This document shows, piece by piece, positions 33,601 through 46,600 of a stretch of DNA of 64,000 nt; position 1 is the first letter of the stretch; each line of letters starts with the position of its first letter. Source of the stretch: Colias croceus. Taxonomy: Eukaryota > Arthropoda > Insecta > Lepidoptera > Pieridae. Under the pieces are notes generated by a model, which was not told the origin of the DNA, made no database searches, and was given only the letters and a program-made list of their open reading frames with translations. The position numbers and the translations under genes were made by a program. The DNA lies in contig NC_059555.1 in the NCBI RefSeq assembly GCF_905220415.1, forward strand, positions 4,394,001-4,458,000, written 5' to 3'.

Positions 33601-36600
33601 CACACGAGATTTTCACATACCAAAAAGTGCGTGGCAAAAGAATTTAATATTTCCCAAAAGAAAACTCACCGAATACCCGCCCCCGCCATCGCCAATATAG
33701 TCCTGCGTGAGCACCCGGTAGGTGGCGTGCGGGTCGAGCGGCGAGTAGCGCGGCACGCCGCAGTCGATGCAGCGCACTGACGCAGATACTATGCGCGATC
33801 CGATTGGCGCTGATGCGTTGTATACGTTACGCATGCCTGGGAGATATTATGTTATGCTTTGAATTGTATTTTTTATTAACCCATTGAGCCCCGAGCGGCC
33901 CGATCGGACCACGACACAATAGATTTTCTATTGTGTCTGTGATTCCGGGGCCTGAGCTTTTAATAACATTGATTTTTCTTATGTGTATTTTTGTCTTGCA
34001 AGAAAATGTGAATGGGCAAATCCAGATTTTATGACACTGCCTTGAAGTAGAACTCCGAAAATTACGTATGCGTAAAAATCTGTAAAATTTTATCACCGAT
34101 ATTTTGATTATTCATTAATTGAAAAATGATCAAATGCCAGACCAACGACGCCATAATACCAGACTCTTCCAATTTTATTTATTTTTTAATTGTATTTTAT
34201 TACTCAAATTTAAGAGTTTATTAAGATTACTCTGTTGGGTATTGGATGACAAATTAAATGAGGTAAAAGTTCATATTTGTAATAAATTCATACCAGCGAC
34301 TTGTAACATCCGACTGCTGTAGAAGCTAGTGGGGTTAGTCTGCTGCACTCCGAGAGCAAACTCAATAGCTTCCAGAATGTATTTCCCTTTTAAATCGTAA
34401 ACTTGCACCTTATTTTCAAACGGCACCGCCATCAATAGTGCTTCTGTTGTGATGTCTGCAATAGAATTGATATTTGCAATTGAGTCTCGAGATAAACCTT
34501 AATTCTTATATACAGTATAAAATTTTGTTACAAATGTAAATATACGAAGCAGTTTTATTTTTCTTTGCATTCAAGTACGAAGCAAAATGTTGTTACTTGC
34601 TTTTTATTCCGCACGGAAAAATAATGGGTTACCCGTTACAGTATCAATAAGTGCATTCTTATTCTTTCTTTGTTTTTATCAAATATGCACAAATTTAAGA
34701 TACTCTCCAGTAAATAATAATTTTAGCTTGTTTTGTAAGTTTGTATAAAAATAAGCCATACTTCCTGCTTCAATAGCTACACGCACGCCGCCTGCGTTGA
34801 TCATACAAAGATGTGCGTAGTTCCAATTATCTCCGCTTGCCTTTGATATCATCTAATTAAATAATAAAATTATTTATTACTTATTATACGTTTATAGGAT
34901 CTTTTAAATCATCAGAATCTGAGAAAATGTATCGGAAGACAGAAACTACAAAAAAAATAATTGCATTTACCTTAAAAGATCTTTTGTAATATGATTTAAT
35001 ATAGACTGCATTAATAAAATGATAGCCACCTAATATATGATGTCGAAAGAAAATAATAGGTAAGTATACTAGGTATACAGGGTGATTGGAAATTCGACGT
35101 GATCCTTCAAAGGGGTTATACTAGAGGTCATTTGCAACAAATTAAGTCCAGTTAACCAGGGCTCAAAAATGGATGGTTATGCTATGACGGATTTTGATTT
35201 TTAAAAATTTTCTGCCTTTTTACCAAAAACAATTAATTATGAAAAACTGTTAACATTCAATTGATATTTTTTTGAAAGACGAAGAATGAGCGGTCACTTT
35301 AAAAAAAAATTGCCCAAAACTTGCATTACCTCAAAAAGAAAAGGGTCATAGCTCAATAACCATCCATTTTTGACCCCTGGTTAGCAACACTTAATTTGTT
35401 GCAAATGACCTCTAGTATAACCCCTTTGAAGGATCACGTCGAATTTCCAGTCACCCTGTATATTAATATATTATATGTATAAAGGCTAGAGCTAATGCTC
35501 TAGCTCTTTCAACTTTACCTAGACCATACTTTGACATTGTATTAAAATATGTATTAGGACTTTTATCCCATAATTTTATTAGTACCACACCTGTTCAAGG
35601 AAAGCTTCACAAACCCAGCTACCAAGATTGCACTCTCCTCGGAAGCAACGTGCGCGGTTGAGTAATGATAAGGAACGGCCTAAGACTTCGCGGCTTATCG
35701 GGTATAGTTCTGCACGCCATTCATCTAGTAGTTCTTCCATGCGAGCATCTTAAAATACGTAATTACAATAATATAGTGCAATTCATTCATGTGATGATTT
35801 AAATTAACAGTAGGTATTATGGGCTATAGCTACGATCGCGTTGCTCGCGTCGCTACTCAAATTAGCAAAATAAATAAAAAAAAATATTTCAGAAAAAAAA
35901 AACATGCTCGACCTGTATATGACATTGGAAGGGTAAACATTTGGAAGGGTAGAAAATTAAATCTCGCTGCACAACGCCAACAAGCCGGTAGTTAACGTGC
36001 TAAGTGATAAAACGTTAGTAGTAAAACATTTGGATCCATTGATTACCTTTTATGATAGAGGTTCCGAGGTATATAGGATGACCATCCCACGACACTATTT
36101 TGCCTTGATTGTCAAAGTACAACGTTATATCTCCCAAGTAACGTGTGTAGCAAGATGCTTGGACGATCAGTATCTGTGATAAAAATATTTATATTTTTCA
36201 TGTTCAAGTAATTAATAAGAAGGTACCTAAAATTTAAGTCCCATGTTAAATATGGAAAAGAGTTGCACATCCAGCTATTATCGAAGAAAATCAACGGACA
36301 AATAACTATTCATCATGAATAGATTCTTTGTTCTACGGTAAAATTATATCAAATATACCAGGAAGACTTTTGGAATTCGATTCTTATCAACTAGAACTAC
36401 CTATTATCATTTAAATGATAATGCTCAAAAATTTTTAGTCAATATTAAAAAGTCTCTTTTTAACAGTGACCATCTTCGAATCCATTACCGTCATCCTTGC
36501 AAGGGTCTGATTTTCCAATAATTAATCATTATACTTATCAAGTAGCGTGTTTAAATCGTGTTATAAACGAGGTAAAGTCATGTTGATATGCTGATAACAT

Positions 36601-39404
36601 CGCGATTGTTATCAATATTGTTTATAGTATGGACTAAGTATTTTAAATAAAAGCATGGTTTTCAATTATGTAAAATATTTTTTATGTTATAAATGTTAAT
36701 AAATTATAATATTTTAAGGCGTAATACACTTTGCCATAGATAGAACACAGATTTTCACTTCATTAAAAAAAATCATATTTCCATCGTGTACTACTAGATA
36801 AGGTAGGAATTCGAGAATTTAACTAAAAGATCTAGTTCATTCGAAACTGCATTGCCTATTGCATCGGATACGTAGGTAAACCTTTAAAATATTTTATCAA
36901 CATCCCAAATCTTCAAATATCTTGAAGTAAGATTTTAATTTTTAATTTGAATACAGATAACTATAAAAACTAAGCAATAGTCTACTTACTCTATGCCCAT
37001 TGCTCTGCGTGACAACGGTAGGGTAATCCCCTGCGGGTGTACCATCAGGGGCTTCCCCAGTGAATAATAATGTATGGGAATGCGCTCCAACTATAATGTC
37101 TACGTCTGGAGACATATTAGCTGCTAATCGTCTGAAAATATAAGCATAAAATATATCAGTGACCTACATATTAATAGCTCTATAAAGAGTAGGTACTGGA
37201 GAGATATGTATTATTTATCTAAGTCTTTATAGGAAGAATAGCGTTTCTATAATTTATCTGTGTTATTCGCTAGCTCTAAGACTATGTCGCAAAATATTTT
37301 TACACCTCTACATGTAGATACCTATCTACAGGGTGTCTTGGCCGAAGACAATTTAGCGGATAACCTAGTAGGTACTGAAATATTTACTAACTATGAAAAC
37401 CGATAATTAATAGAAGAGAATATATCCATAACTTAAAAGTACTATATTTTTATATGCATGTGACGACTTACTGGTCACTATCATATCCCACATGTGAAAG
37501 TACAATTATAATGTCTACACCTTGTTCTGTCAATATGGCAGCTTCTCGATTAACTGCTTCTAATTCATCTTCCATTATAACACGTCCTATGTCTGCTGAA
37601 AACTGAAAACGTAGAATTTTGAATACGCTATGATAATTTTTACAGTTTTGAATATAGGAGGGTTAAATTATGTATTGGGCATACAAAAAGGTCGTTAATT
37701 ATTTTAGAAGTAATTATTACGGCGATTAATTTAATTTGATTCTGTAACATTCTTTTAGTTGAGACTTAAAAAGATAAGATTGTAGATTCTCTACATGCAG
37801 AAAACGCATTACGCATTTATTTTGGATTTCGGTAGCCGGGACCTCATGCCTCTAAAAAGGGGCTTGTTTCGCTTTCAGTATCTAAAATTGTAAAAGTTCA
37901 TGACGTCATACAAATTGCTATCATTTATTTTATGTTATTGGATATATAGATAACAATATCAGTGAATTAATCCAATCAGTCGCTGATATTTTGATTAGAA
38001 TACTGACTTTGTTTACTGCTGGTTAACATTTTAAAGAAAACACAGTCACAGACAATATAATGCTATACCAGATATAGGTACCCTAAATTTAAACTAGCTT
38101 TAGAATTTTTTAAGCCTATAAAAGTAATACATAAATAACATACCGTACGTAACAGAATACCGATGATTCCAATTTTGCGGTTATTCCTTTCAACAATCAC
38201 ATGGTTCTTTATATATTGCCCTAATTCAGGCTCGAAAGTTGTGTTTACGTTAGCTCCAAGCATAACAGCATCCAAATGGTACAGGTATGGCAGTAATCCT
38301 TCGATACCGTGATCGAATTCATGGTTACCTAGTACCTTAAAAATAAAGGAGATTTTTTTCTCTCTAGTTGTGTAAATGAGAAATATTTTATTAAGTATAT
38401 AAAAGAATACTAAGTAGTTAATGGGGATATAATATTTTGTAGATAAACCTCGTAACGTAGGTATGATTTAAATAGCAGCTTAGAAATATTGAGCATTTAT
38501 ACTAAAGTTTATGTACGTTTTTGACTTGGTATTGACACATTTTCTTCCATCTGAGCCATGTGCCTCTTACATTTTTTATTTTTTTCAAAACTTATCTTCG
38601 AACGTACTTTGGAATAATAAACGTAAATTTTAAGAAAATATTAATCAACTCACATGAGCATCATGCTTAGGCAGCAAATTCATAAAGTGCTGCGTGACAT
38701 TCCATCGCATGAAGTTGTACCAGACCGTTCCTTGGAAGGTGTCTCCCCCATTTAGTACTAAAGAGTCTGGTTCAGCTTCCAACGCCTGTCGTATCCCCGT
38801 GTAAAGCCGGGAGAAACCACCGATACATTCATCGTCTGGGTTTATACATGAGCTCCCAGATGACGCCGTAACCTCGTCAAAACTATAAAGCGATGTTTAA
38901 ATATTTTCTCATGGAAAATGGGGTTCTAACAAATTAAAGGTGTATTATGAGGTTGTTTTACCTTTATAAATTTTACAGAATGATTAATTTAGAAAATTAT
39001 ATCAATGTGAATCACCAATCGATTTCGATTATTTCTCTTATGTGCTACTATTGTTGCAACCTTACTGATGGCTAGTGCCACATAAAAGATTGATTGGGTT
39101 CACAACAACTTAGATGTATACCGGGTCGTATTGTAAATATCAGCCATATTTACGCTCCGTAAGGTCGAATATCGCATTTATAAAAATGTTTGTGGGCGAG
39201 CAAATTGATAAATTGGATAAATTTTACATTCAAGTATTTTTAATAAAAGTTTCCGGTTAAAGGTTTATTGTGATTTATGAATTCAAAACTAAGTACTTAC
39301 TGAGCATGAAAATCATTATAATGTATAATATTCAGCTTAAATAGATCTTCAGTTTGCGCAAACACTCCCGCAATCACAAATAAAAACACCACACAACTCC
39401 TCAT
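30695..39404 (-). CDS. Secreted 5'-nucleotidase (NT5E / salivary apyrase-like), complete, 11 exons
   Basis: Exons in gene order: 39404-39301, 38882-38654, 38335-38144, 37602-37472, 37131-36990, 36173-36047, 35748-35591, 34852-34762, 34455-34294, 33836-33670, 30820-30695. All phases join, giving 542 aa. A signal peptide (MRSCVVFLFVIAGVFA) is followed by the metallophosphatase motifs: YNDFHAH (D31, H33), GGDTFQG (D82), GNHEFD (N115, H116), LSH (H212) and GAHSH (H236, H238). The C-terminal substrate domain includes the NAGGVR and VPFENKVQVYD regions. The family hydrolyses extracellular nucleoside mono-, di- or triphosphates to adenosine or AMP. The protein ends DGRIQIVY with no hydrophobic GPI-attachment tail, unlike vertebrate CD73, so a soluble secreted enzyme is inferred. 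Human CD73 has a base-stacking Phe in GGDGF; here the aligned stretch is GDGGGGYS. An AATAAA lies about 16 nt past the stop. Confidence 0.95.
30821..31510. other. 3' part of the last 5'-nucleotidase intron, unexplained
   Basis: AT-rich sequence with a short minus-strand open frame (30845-31069) that lacks a recognisable domain. It directly overlaps the region upstream of the final exon's acceptor and is not in phase with the gene. Confidence 0.4.
31511..31690 (-). repeat. Outlying copy of the 138-bp exon/donor unit
   Basis: Carries the same exon-end plus intron-start sequence as the main array, including a CG|GTGAGT donor at 31642, but sits about 460 bp outside it. Both ends fade into unrelated sequence. 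Confidence 0.8.
31895..32095 (-). pseudogene. Decayed duplicate of 5'-nucleotidase exon 10
   Basis: The stretch atgcagcgcactgacgcggat (about 32021) and gggcgctgatgcgttatata match exon 10 sequence that is not part of the 138-bp unit. Just left of it is a diverged array unit (gtgagcagccggtagatggc). Together they look like an older, fuller duplication of the exon, now with small gaps and no open frame. Confidence 0.65.
32150..33727 (-). repeat. 138-bp tandem array duplicating an exon end and its 5' splice site
   Basis: About 11.4 units at exactly 138-bp spacing, nearly identical to one another. On the minus strand each unit is the last ~58 bp of exon 10 (encoding ATYRVLTQDYIGDGGGGYS) followed by ~80 bp of intron. 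Each therefore repeats the donor TATTCG|GTGAGT (GTAAGA in the leftmost). GT dinucleotides start at 33669, 33531, 33393 and so on down to 32151. Only the 33669 donor belongs to the intact exon. Unit variants are single bases, such as cgatatag/caatatag. In the exon's frame the intron part has a stop, so the array does not encode a repeat protein there. Confidence 0.95.
33877..33963. repeat. Dispersed repeat with palindromic core, copy 2
   Basis: Inverse of 23123-23212, sharing the palindrome acacaatagattttctattgtgt and the gagcggcccgatcggacc stretch. It lies in 5'-nucleotidase intron 9. Confidence 0.65.
35078..35458. mobile_element. TA-flanked long-TIR MITE
   Basis: Left end CAGGGTGATTGGAAATTCG and right end CGAATTTCCAGTCACCCTG, with TA on both sides. 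The mirrored arms continue for about 80 bp (ggatccttcaaagggg-type and tatactagaggtcatttgca). In 5'-nucleotidase intron 7. Confidence 0.85.
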
Positions 39405-40821
39405 GTCTGCCTCCACCTTACTTCCTAACTAAATAAAATATTACAGCTTGATATTGCACATTCAAATATTTAGGATCTTATCAATTTATACCACTTAATC
39501 GGGCTTAATTTTTATAACTAATAAGCCCGATTATTATTATTATCTTACAAACTTATCAAATAGGTACTCTATCTGAAAAGTAGAACTCACGTAAATTATC
39601 ATAAAATGCAAAAAATAATACTTAACGTCTATTACTATACTATATTATTTCTTTTGCTTAATATTCGCTAAAATATTTTATGCATATCATAAGTTTCATC
39701 AAGCTTAAAATGTAATTTTACGAAATTTATCTATCCATAGGTAAGATAAGGTAAGCTCAGTCTTTTAGACAGAGTCCTCTGATAATAGGAGGAGCCTGCT
39801 CAGCTTTCTCAAAAAGGTCCCGATTATAGTGGTTTCATAGAACAAGCAAGAAAAAATATGAAATAAATCGCTTACTATAATTTTTCTCAAGACTTCTCTC
39901 AGGTTCAGTTGAATTTACTTATATCTAATATTTGATTTTAAATGAATAAAGAAGTTTTTATAATTCTAAAACATTTATTTAAATTAATTAACTCTAAGCA
40001 TAACAGTGACAATAATACTTGAAAAATATCTACATTAAAAATAAATATTCGCCAAAAACCATCATAATAAAGTAGATTGAATATAAAGTTCAGGTAAACG
40101 AAGCAAAAAAAAAATCAACTATGCTGTTGACCACTAATTTCTGATAGTTGACTATAATATTATACAAAGAGGCTTTCCACCTACTTTATGCTTTTGGTTT
40201 TTGATATATATAAGTTTATAATCCGTCAAAAAGTTTATCTCTGGAATGTTATTCCTGACTTGTAAAATAATTTTATTCTAAAACTTATCAAAAATGTAGT
40301 CGATAATGAAATCTAAAGGAAGGTAATTAGCATATTATAGTTTTACATGAAAGTTTAATATAATATAGTCTTACATCACATATATATTGTTTCGACCAAC
40401 GAAAGCCCCTTTGACACAAAAATTCTCTTTGGCTTGTATTGTATTGTTGTAATGTAAATCGACATTAAGTGTTAAAATATTGATTTCATTACCGACTTCT
40501 TGCTTACACTTCACAAAGTATTAACGATGAAATGCAGGACCCAATATGAAATGATGTAATTCGATTCAAACCGAGAGATAATATTATTGAAAAAAAAAAA
40601 AAATTAAAAAACCGCCCAAAAAATTTGTGAAGTGTATTCAGGGTCTGTTAAAAAATCATTAAAAACATTTAAAAGTTAGGCAAGGCACTTTTTTACTAAG
40701 GCTAAATATATAAATACATTCATATTGTTATAAGATTTAGAATAATTTAATGTAATAGTTTCTAAAACATAGATAATAAGTACACGCTAGATGAAAGACG
40801 AAAGTGCAATGCGGTATATTA

Positions 40822-41286
40822 TCTATACATATAATAAATCTGTAGAAGGGTCGATTCTGTACATTGAAAATATTGAAAAAATAACTAGCAGGGGGTGTTA
40901 CTGGATCGATACCAAACCCAAATATGTGATTAAAAAAATTTTTGTCTGTCTGTCTGTCTGTATGTGAAGACATCACGTGAAAACTACCGGTTCGATTTCG
41001 ATGAAACTTGGTATAATTATACCTTATTATCCTGGGCGTAAAATAGGATACTTTTTATCCTGGAAAAATACGTAGAAAAAAAATTAATCTCTATTTTTCA
41101 GTTATCCATAGACGTTGTTCTGAAGTAGGTACCGCGAACACACGTTGCGTATTATTATAGACCTAGCCGTATTTGGGTCCAATAGATATTTATAAGATGT
41201 CATTGTCCGAGTTACTCAAAATGGAGAAATAAACCATCCACGCAAAGACCGACATCCGCGCGGACGGAGTCGCGGGCGGAAGCTAG
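40822..41286 (+). mobile_element. Helitron-like element, ACATATAATAAATCTG family, copy B
   Basis: Begins A|TCTATACATATAATAAATC and ends gcgggcggaagCTAG|T. It is nearly identical to 27951-28424, 13 kb away, so both copies are recent. Confidence 0.8.
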
Positions 41287-41941
41287 TAATTAATAACAAT
41301 ATAATTAAGAATAGTTTCTCTTAAAACATTACTATACAGAGTGAATTGCACGATTTATTTGGAAATAAGTAGTTTGATTAAAAATAATATCTCATTTTCA
41401 TCACAGGTTACAAGACTTCGTATGGGACCATAAACGACGTACTAATCACTCCGTATGAATATATATTTTACAACAAACATCTAATAATAGTAATACACAC
41501 TCAAAGGAGGCGTCATAATTTTACTTGCATTAAATACGCCTCAAAAAGTCATGTCATATTGTGATGTTGCTTACTTCTTGTAAACAACAAGCAGTTTTTT
41601 GTTTTTTATTAACTTTCGTCATCTTATATAGTAGAACGCCTTTGAACTCCACATATAACAAAACTTGTGCCATTATATTTATAATTTCGTAGGTATGTTA
41701 ACAAAAAACCAAATGCTTATACCCCTTGGCGGAATTATTGTTCAATTTCAATAAGAAAGTTATGCGATACACCGTACTTTTCATTCTAATAAAAATTGTA
41801 CCGGCCGGAAACCTAGATGTTTATAGTCACAATATTTATTTGAACATGGTTAGTATCAATAATTATAATATGACAATATCAACGAAGAGCATGATAATTA
41901 GCTTTGGGATAGCTTTTGGAATTTATACACAAAACTAATTA

Positions 41942-42110
41942 TCTAATATATAAAAATCAATGCCACTTTTCGTTGTAATTCCATAACTCGAGAACGGCTG
42001 AACCGATTTCGATAATTCTTTTTTTATTATATTCCTTGAAGTACGAGGATGGTTCTTATGTAGAGAAAACGTTAATATGTACCACGGGCGAAGCCGGGGC
42101 GGACCGCTAG
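41942..42110 (+). mobile_element. Helitron-like element, complete relative of the 19329 fragment
   Basis: Begins A|TCTAATATATAAAAATCAAT and ends ggcggaccgCTAG|T, with a short GC-rich hairpin before the end. Confidence 0.7.
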
Positions 42111-42316
42111 TATGGTATAAATAACATAGTTTATTTTAAATTAGAAGCTTGTATAGTATGCTCAATTGTATAGCACAATCTACGATTATACGTACTAATC
42201 TTTATACCAACCAAAACAATTTTTAATCTCAAAATGAGTGAAATATATTATTATTACGATTTCTGTTTAGGTAAGAATCATAAAAGCAGTGGGGTGCAAA
42301 ATTTAATAATAATAAC

Positions 42317-42615
42317 ATTGAGATAATATTATACGGAGACGACACCGCCTACATCACTTATGTTCCGCTCAACATACGCCATATGGCGTAATTGCACGCT
42401 CATTTTTTATTTGTTTTAAAGTGAAACGCATCAAAATATATGCCTTCGTGTGTGTTACGATATTGCACAAATAATACAAATAATACGGAAAAGTGCAAAG
42501 GAATAACTTTCATCGGTAAGTACCTAACTAGATAATAATTTTTAAAACTTAGTTAGAGCAAAAAAATGGCGCACAGATTTTGTTCGTGGTGTCTACTCCA
42601 TATGTATACCTCAAT
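42317..42615 (-). mobile_element. ATTGAGATA MITE, copy 1
   Basis: Bounded by attgagataatattatacgg and its approximate complement ending cctcaat, with the subterminal word ggagacgacaccgcc. Related to 58231-58521 and 62814-63205, and inverted relative to them. Confidence 0.75.
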
Positions 42616-42670
42616 GAATAATAAATATTAAATAGCAACGGAGATCATTCGATATTTTTAAAGTATTTTA

Positions 42671-43402
42671 GGGCCGATTTTTCAATCCCGAGATAAACAG
42701 TCTAATAACTACCCATCGAATAGATTTATTCAACTGTATATCTAACTCATAACGGCTCGCCTATTTTTCAATTGTGATTTATTTGATGAATAACTATCTG
42801 ACCAAATATTTCCATATTGGCAGCTCTGCTCTCGAAGTGGCGAAACAAACATATTAAATTAGTCAGGTTAGAGCGGGATAGAGTCAACTCTTGCAATTTG
42901 TCAACAACCGTCATTATGACTCACGTCAGGAGTGCATTTTAAGTTTATCTTGTGTTCTATGATTGTTGATTATTGTTTTGATTCGAGTAAAGAGTTTTGA
43001 TTAAATTTGTGTTTAAATTTATATATTTTACGATGGAAACGACATAAAGGCAGCGTTCGGCAAATTTTCAATGGCATGGTCATCAATACTACCAAAAACA
43101 TCAATTTCAATATGATTTTAATTGATAATAATTATATAGAAAGAGGCTTAATTGTTAATAATTCTATGCTCTATGTTATTACATACGGAAATATCCCAAA
43201 TTTGACGCGTCAGTTGTCAAATCAAACGCCTATTCGTCGAATAGCGCGCTATCTGGCCGTTGGAGCGGCAAATAGATTTATTCATCAAATAACGTAGTTA
43301 TTCGATAGATAAGTCCTATTCGTCTATTGAAAAATTGAATATTTTGTTAACTGAAGAATAAAGTCTATCTAGCTCTTTATCTGGGCATTGAAAAATCGTC
43401 CC
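42671..43402. mobile_element. Harbinger-like MITE with TTA target duplication
   Basis: Ends GGGCCGATTTTTCAATCCCG and GGGCATTGAAAAATCGTCCC, flanked by TTA at 42668-42670 and 43403-43405. The open frame inside (43007-43297) has no domain and I take it as chance. Confidence 0.75.
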
Positions 43403-43680
43403 TTATTTGAATTGTAATATAGTTTTTTTTTTATTTAATATATTCTGTAATTACATATTTAGTTATTTTTGTATATCAAATCAATTTTAAAGACAATAGC
43501 GTGCTCTCAAAATTCAATAAAATGTAAAATCTTCTAAGTGATACAAACATACACGCTTTCTACAAACAGTTGAAATACAGTTTCTCAATAGCCTTTCAAT
43601 AAAAACTCAAATAATATTAATTAAAAACAATAAATACTTTGTTCATCGCTTTGATGATGTAAGTGCAGGAACTACTTCGT

Positions 43681-46600
43681 TTAAGAATATGGCGTGCGAG
43701 GGTTTACGTTGATCATCTCTGTAGTGCTGTGAAAAGGAATATTAGTTATACATTGTGTTATTGGTTCTTATAAGTACATTATTTACGACTATCTAAATCT
43801 ATTCAAGATACAATAATATCCATATAATAAATCTAAACCTATAGTTATACTTCGTAATGTAACTTATTAGCGGAACTGCGTTTTGCAAATATAAGATTAA
43901 TTTGGTTTGTCCATTCATGATTTGACCTCATTATTGCATTTGTTTTAAACAATAAAGTGGAACAAGTGAAAGTGAAACCAGTTTAAATTAATATGCATAT
44001 AAAGTAATATTCAACAGATACAAGACACAGAGGTCCAAGAACAGAATTACTCATCAACTCAACTCAAAATTTAAACAACACTACTAACTATATCCCATTT
44101 AATTTTCCAATAATAACTTACAAGTTAGTGTTTTGTAGGGATGGGCCAGCATCCACATAATAGGTTTGGGAGGGGGAGGGATATCTGTTATCAAATGAGG
44201 ATGTCAAAATATGATTTATTTGTACCTACTATTTCTAAGTATTTTTTTAAGGGATTGAACATATTGTTTTATGTAATTTTTTGAAGTATTTGCGCAAATT
44301 ATACCCATATGTTTGGTAAAGAACAATGTTTCTCTCATTTTATATTTTTCATGTAGGTATATTTTAGATAATATTATGAATAAAATAGTTTAGTACAAAA
44401 ATATGATTAAAGAAAATCTGCCCAATATATGTATGCGTATCAAAATAAGTTACATACCTCTTAGAGCATCTAACGTGAATAACCAGAAGTATGATTCCAA
44501 GCAAGAGGCAGAGAGTGCCCACAACTACGTAGGCCACTCCGAGGAAAGGGTTCTTGCCTCCCAACAGTGACGTTGTTGATATTATAAACGATTTCGTTCC
44601 TTCAAAGTCGATAACTGGATAATCTGGAAGAAATATTTAGATTTTTAAATATTGACTTGTTTTCAGCTCTATTAATAAAAAGTTGAAGTTCTCCAAAATT
44701 GTATTCTCTAGGTATATATATGTTTCTTGACTTCAATGATTTACATGAAAGAATGATTGTTTTTTTTAAGCAAGTAGCTACTCGCCCGGGTTGATCCATT
44801 TATATTTGGTTTTTCAAATTTTAGGTAGATCATCCTAATTTAAGAGGAGACAAATATCATTAAAATCTATTCGTCTATTCTGTTCTAGAATTCTAAATGT
44901 CGTAACTACCACACTGAATGGATACATAAAATATGGATATAATAAAGTAGAACTTACTATATTCAACACGCAGTACATAAGGTCCCTTAGCGAGTCCAAC
45001 GCTAAAGCCAACTTGCGTGTGGTCGACCCTACGGTATAATTTGCGGAACGTTGGCAGCGCCGCAGTTCGCATCCAAACTATTAGTTCTTCGTTCTGAAAT
45101 ATATGTTGTGTTTAAATAAAAAAGGTTTTATGGGAAGCGATATGATTTGAATATTTTTTATATGCCAAGTCATTACTCCATAGTCCACATGCTACTTTTA
45201 TAATATGTCAATAGCCTTTTAATAGTTCTTTTTTTATAGTAAACACAAACAGATTAAAAAATACTCAATACATTTGGCTAAGTTAATAAAATAAGATCTA
45301 TGAATCGGATGGTATTGTAGGTTTTATATTTAATGAATTGAAGTGTTTAATTACCTGGAATCCATTGTTTTCAGTATTATTGGGATCTAGCATCCAGACA
45401 GGTTTCCTCCAGTTTACTGGCTTCGTGAAGTTTGCAAATGCTAAAAAGATTATATAACAAACAATTACAACATAACCATTGACATACTAAAACAATCACA
45501 TAAGGTCATCGAAAAATGTTCTAGTGACGTATAAAATATTCACTCAAATTTGTACCTAATTTATAGCAGTAATGTTCAAATTCTATCATAAAAAAACTGC
45601 AGATAGAGGCGTAATTTTTGCATGAATGTAATTTATAAACATAAACAAATAAAGAGTGATCAGACAATAAAACAATTGTATATTATGGTATCATAATGTT
45701 ACTAGCGTAATTTAGGGCTATTTTGTATTAGCGGTTTCACTTGCGAGGTCATGAGGTGAATGTGAAATTTTACTGCTGTAAAAAGTCACTTTTTAGGCTT
45801 ATTACTATCCCCAGACACTAAAATTAATTCATAAACTGCTGCGTAGCGACATTTGTATAACTTTGACATTTGTAACACTTTAATAAGGATTAACCACCCA
45901 TTCTGACCTGAGCAACCCCAGCAGATATCTTATCGCAGCATTACCCCTTTTTTGTGCTTTCGCCACACCCCGGACACTCCATACAAAATTATCGTTTTGA
46001 CAGTCACACTGTAGAGACTGCAAATGTGTGTGTTAACGCTATAAGATTGGCACATTTGTGACTAGCGTAAAAAAAATTCGCGTTTTACTGATGAAATACA
46101 TCCGTAAACAGCACAATATCTAACCATTTTCTACGAAAAACGACAATAACAAATCCAAAATAATAAAATTACTTTAAGTCCATTTGATTAATGTTATCTA
46201 TCTTCGTTGCGTATCGTCCTTGCAGAAAAATGCGGGCCATTTATAGCATGATCATGCGGGGTGAGGTAAGTGTTTAATTTTGGCGGGAGGCGGAGTGTCC
46301 GTTCTGTAGTGTTTAGCTACTATTATGTATTCTGTGCTTTCGCTTAATAAAAACCTTCCTTGTGCCTTAACAAATATGTTAAAAAAATACTGAATTGGTT
46401 GAGTCCATTTCGAGTTTTATCAACTCATTTGGTGATTCATTAGTATGAAATTGATAACAAAATTACACAGTTTTATTGATGGGTAATAAATAATAATACT
46501 TACAAACCATGTGCTTTCATCAATTTGACATTGTGAATATTGAAATAAATTGATACAGCCAAATCAGTGAATGATGTTTTATCACCTACACTATTGTAAA

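Larger units (their letters stand above)
39405..43680. other. Intergenic region, 5'-nucleotidase promoter to TMEM30A 3' end
   Basis: Nothing coding is visible. It holds the presumed 5'-nucleotidase promoter next to 39404, three or four mobile elements (40822-43402) and AT-rich sequence. A minus-strand AATAAA at 43435-43430 could end the TMEM30A transcript. Confidence 0.55.

Noticed and set aside
32150..33727. CRISPR-like array
   Set aside because: There are no variable spacers; whole units are identical, and the locus is an animal gene intron.
43007..43297. 96-codon open frame
   Set aside because: It lies inside a TTA-flanked MITE and has no domain.
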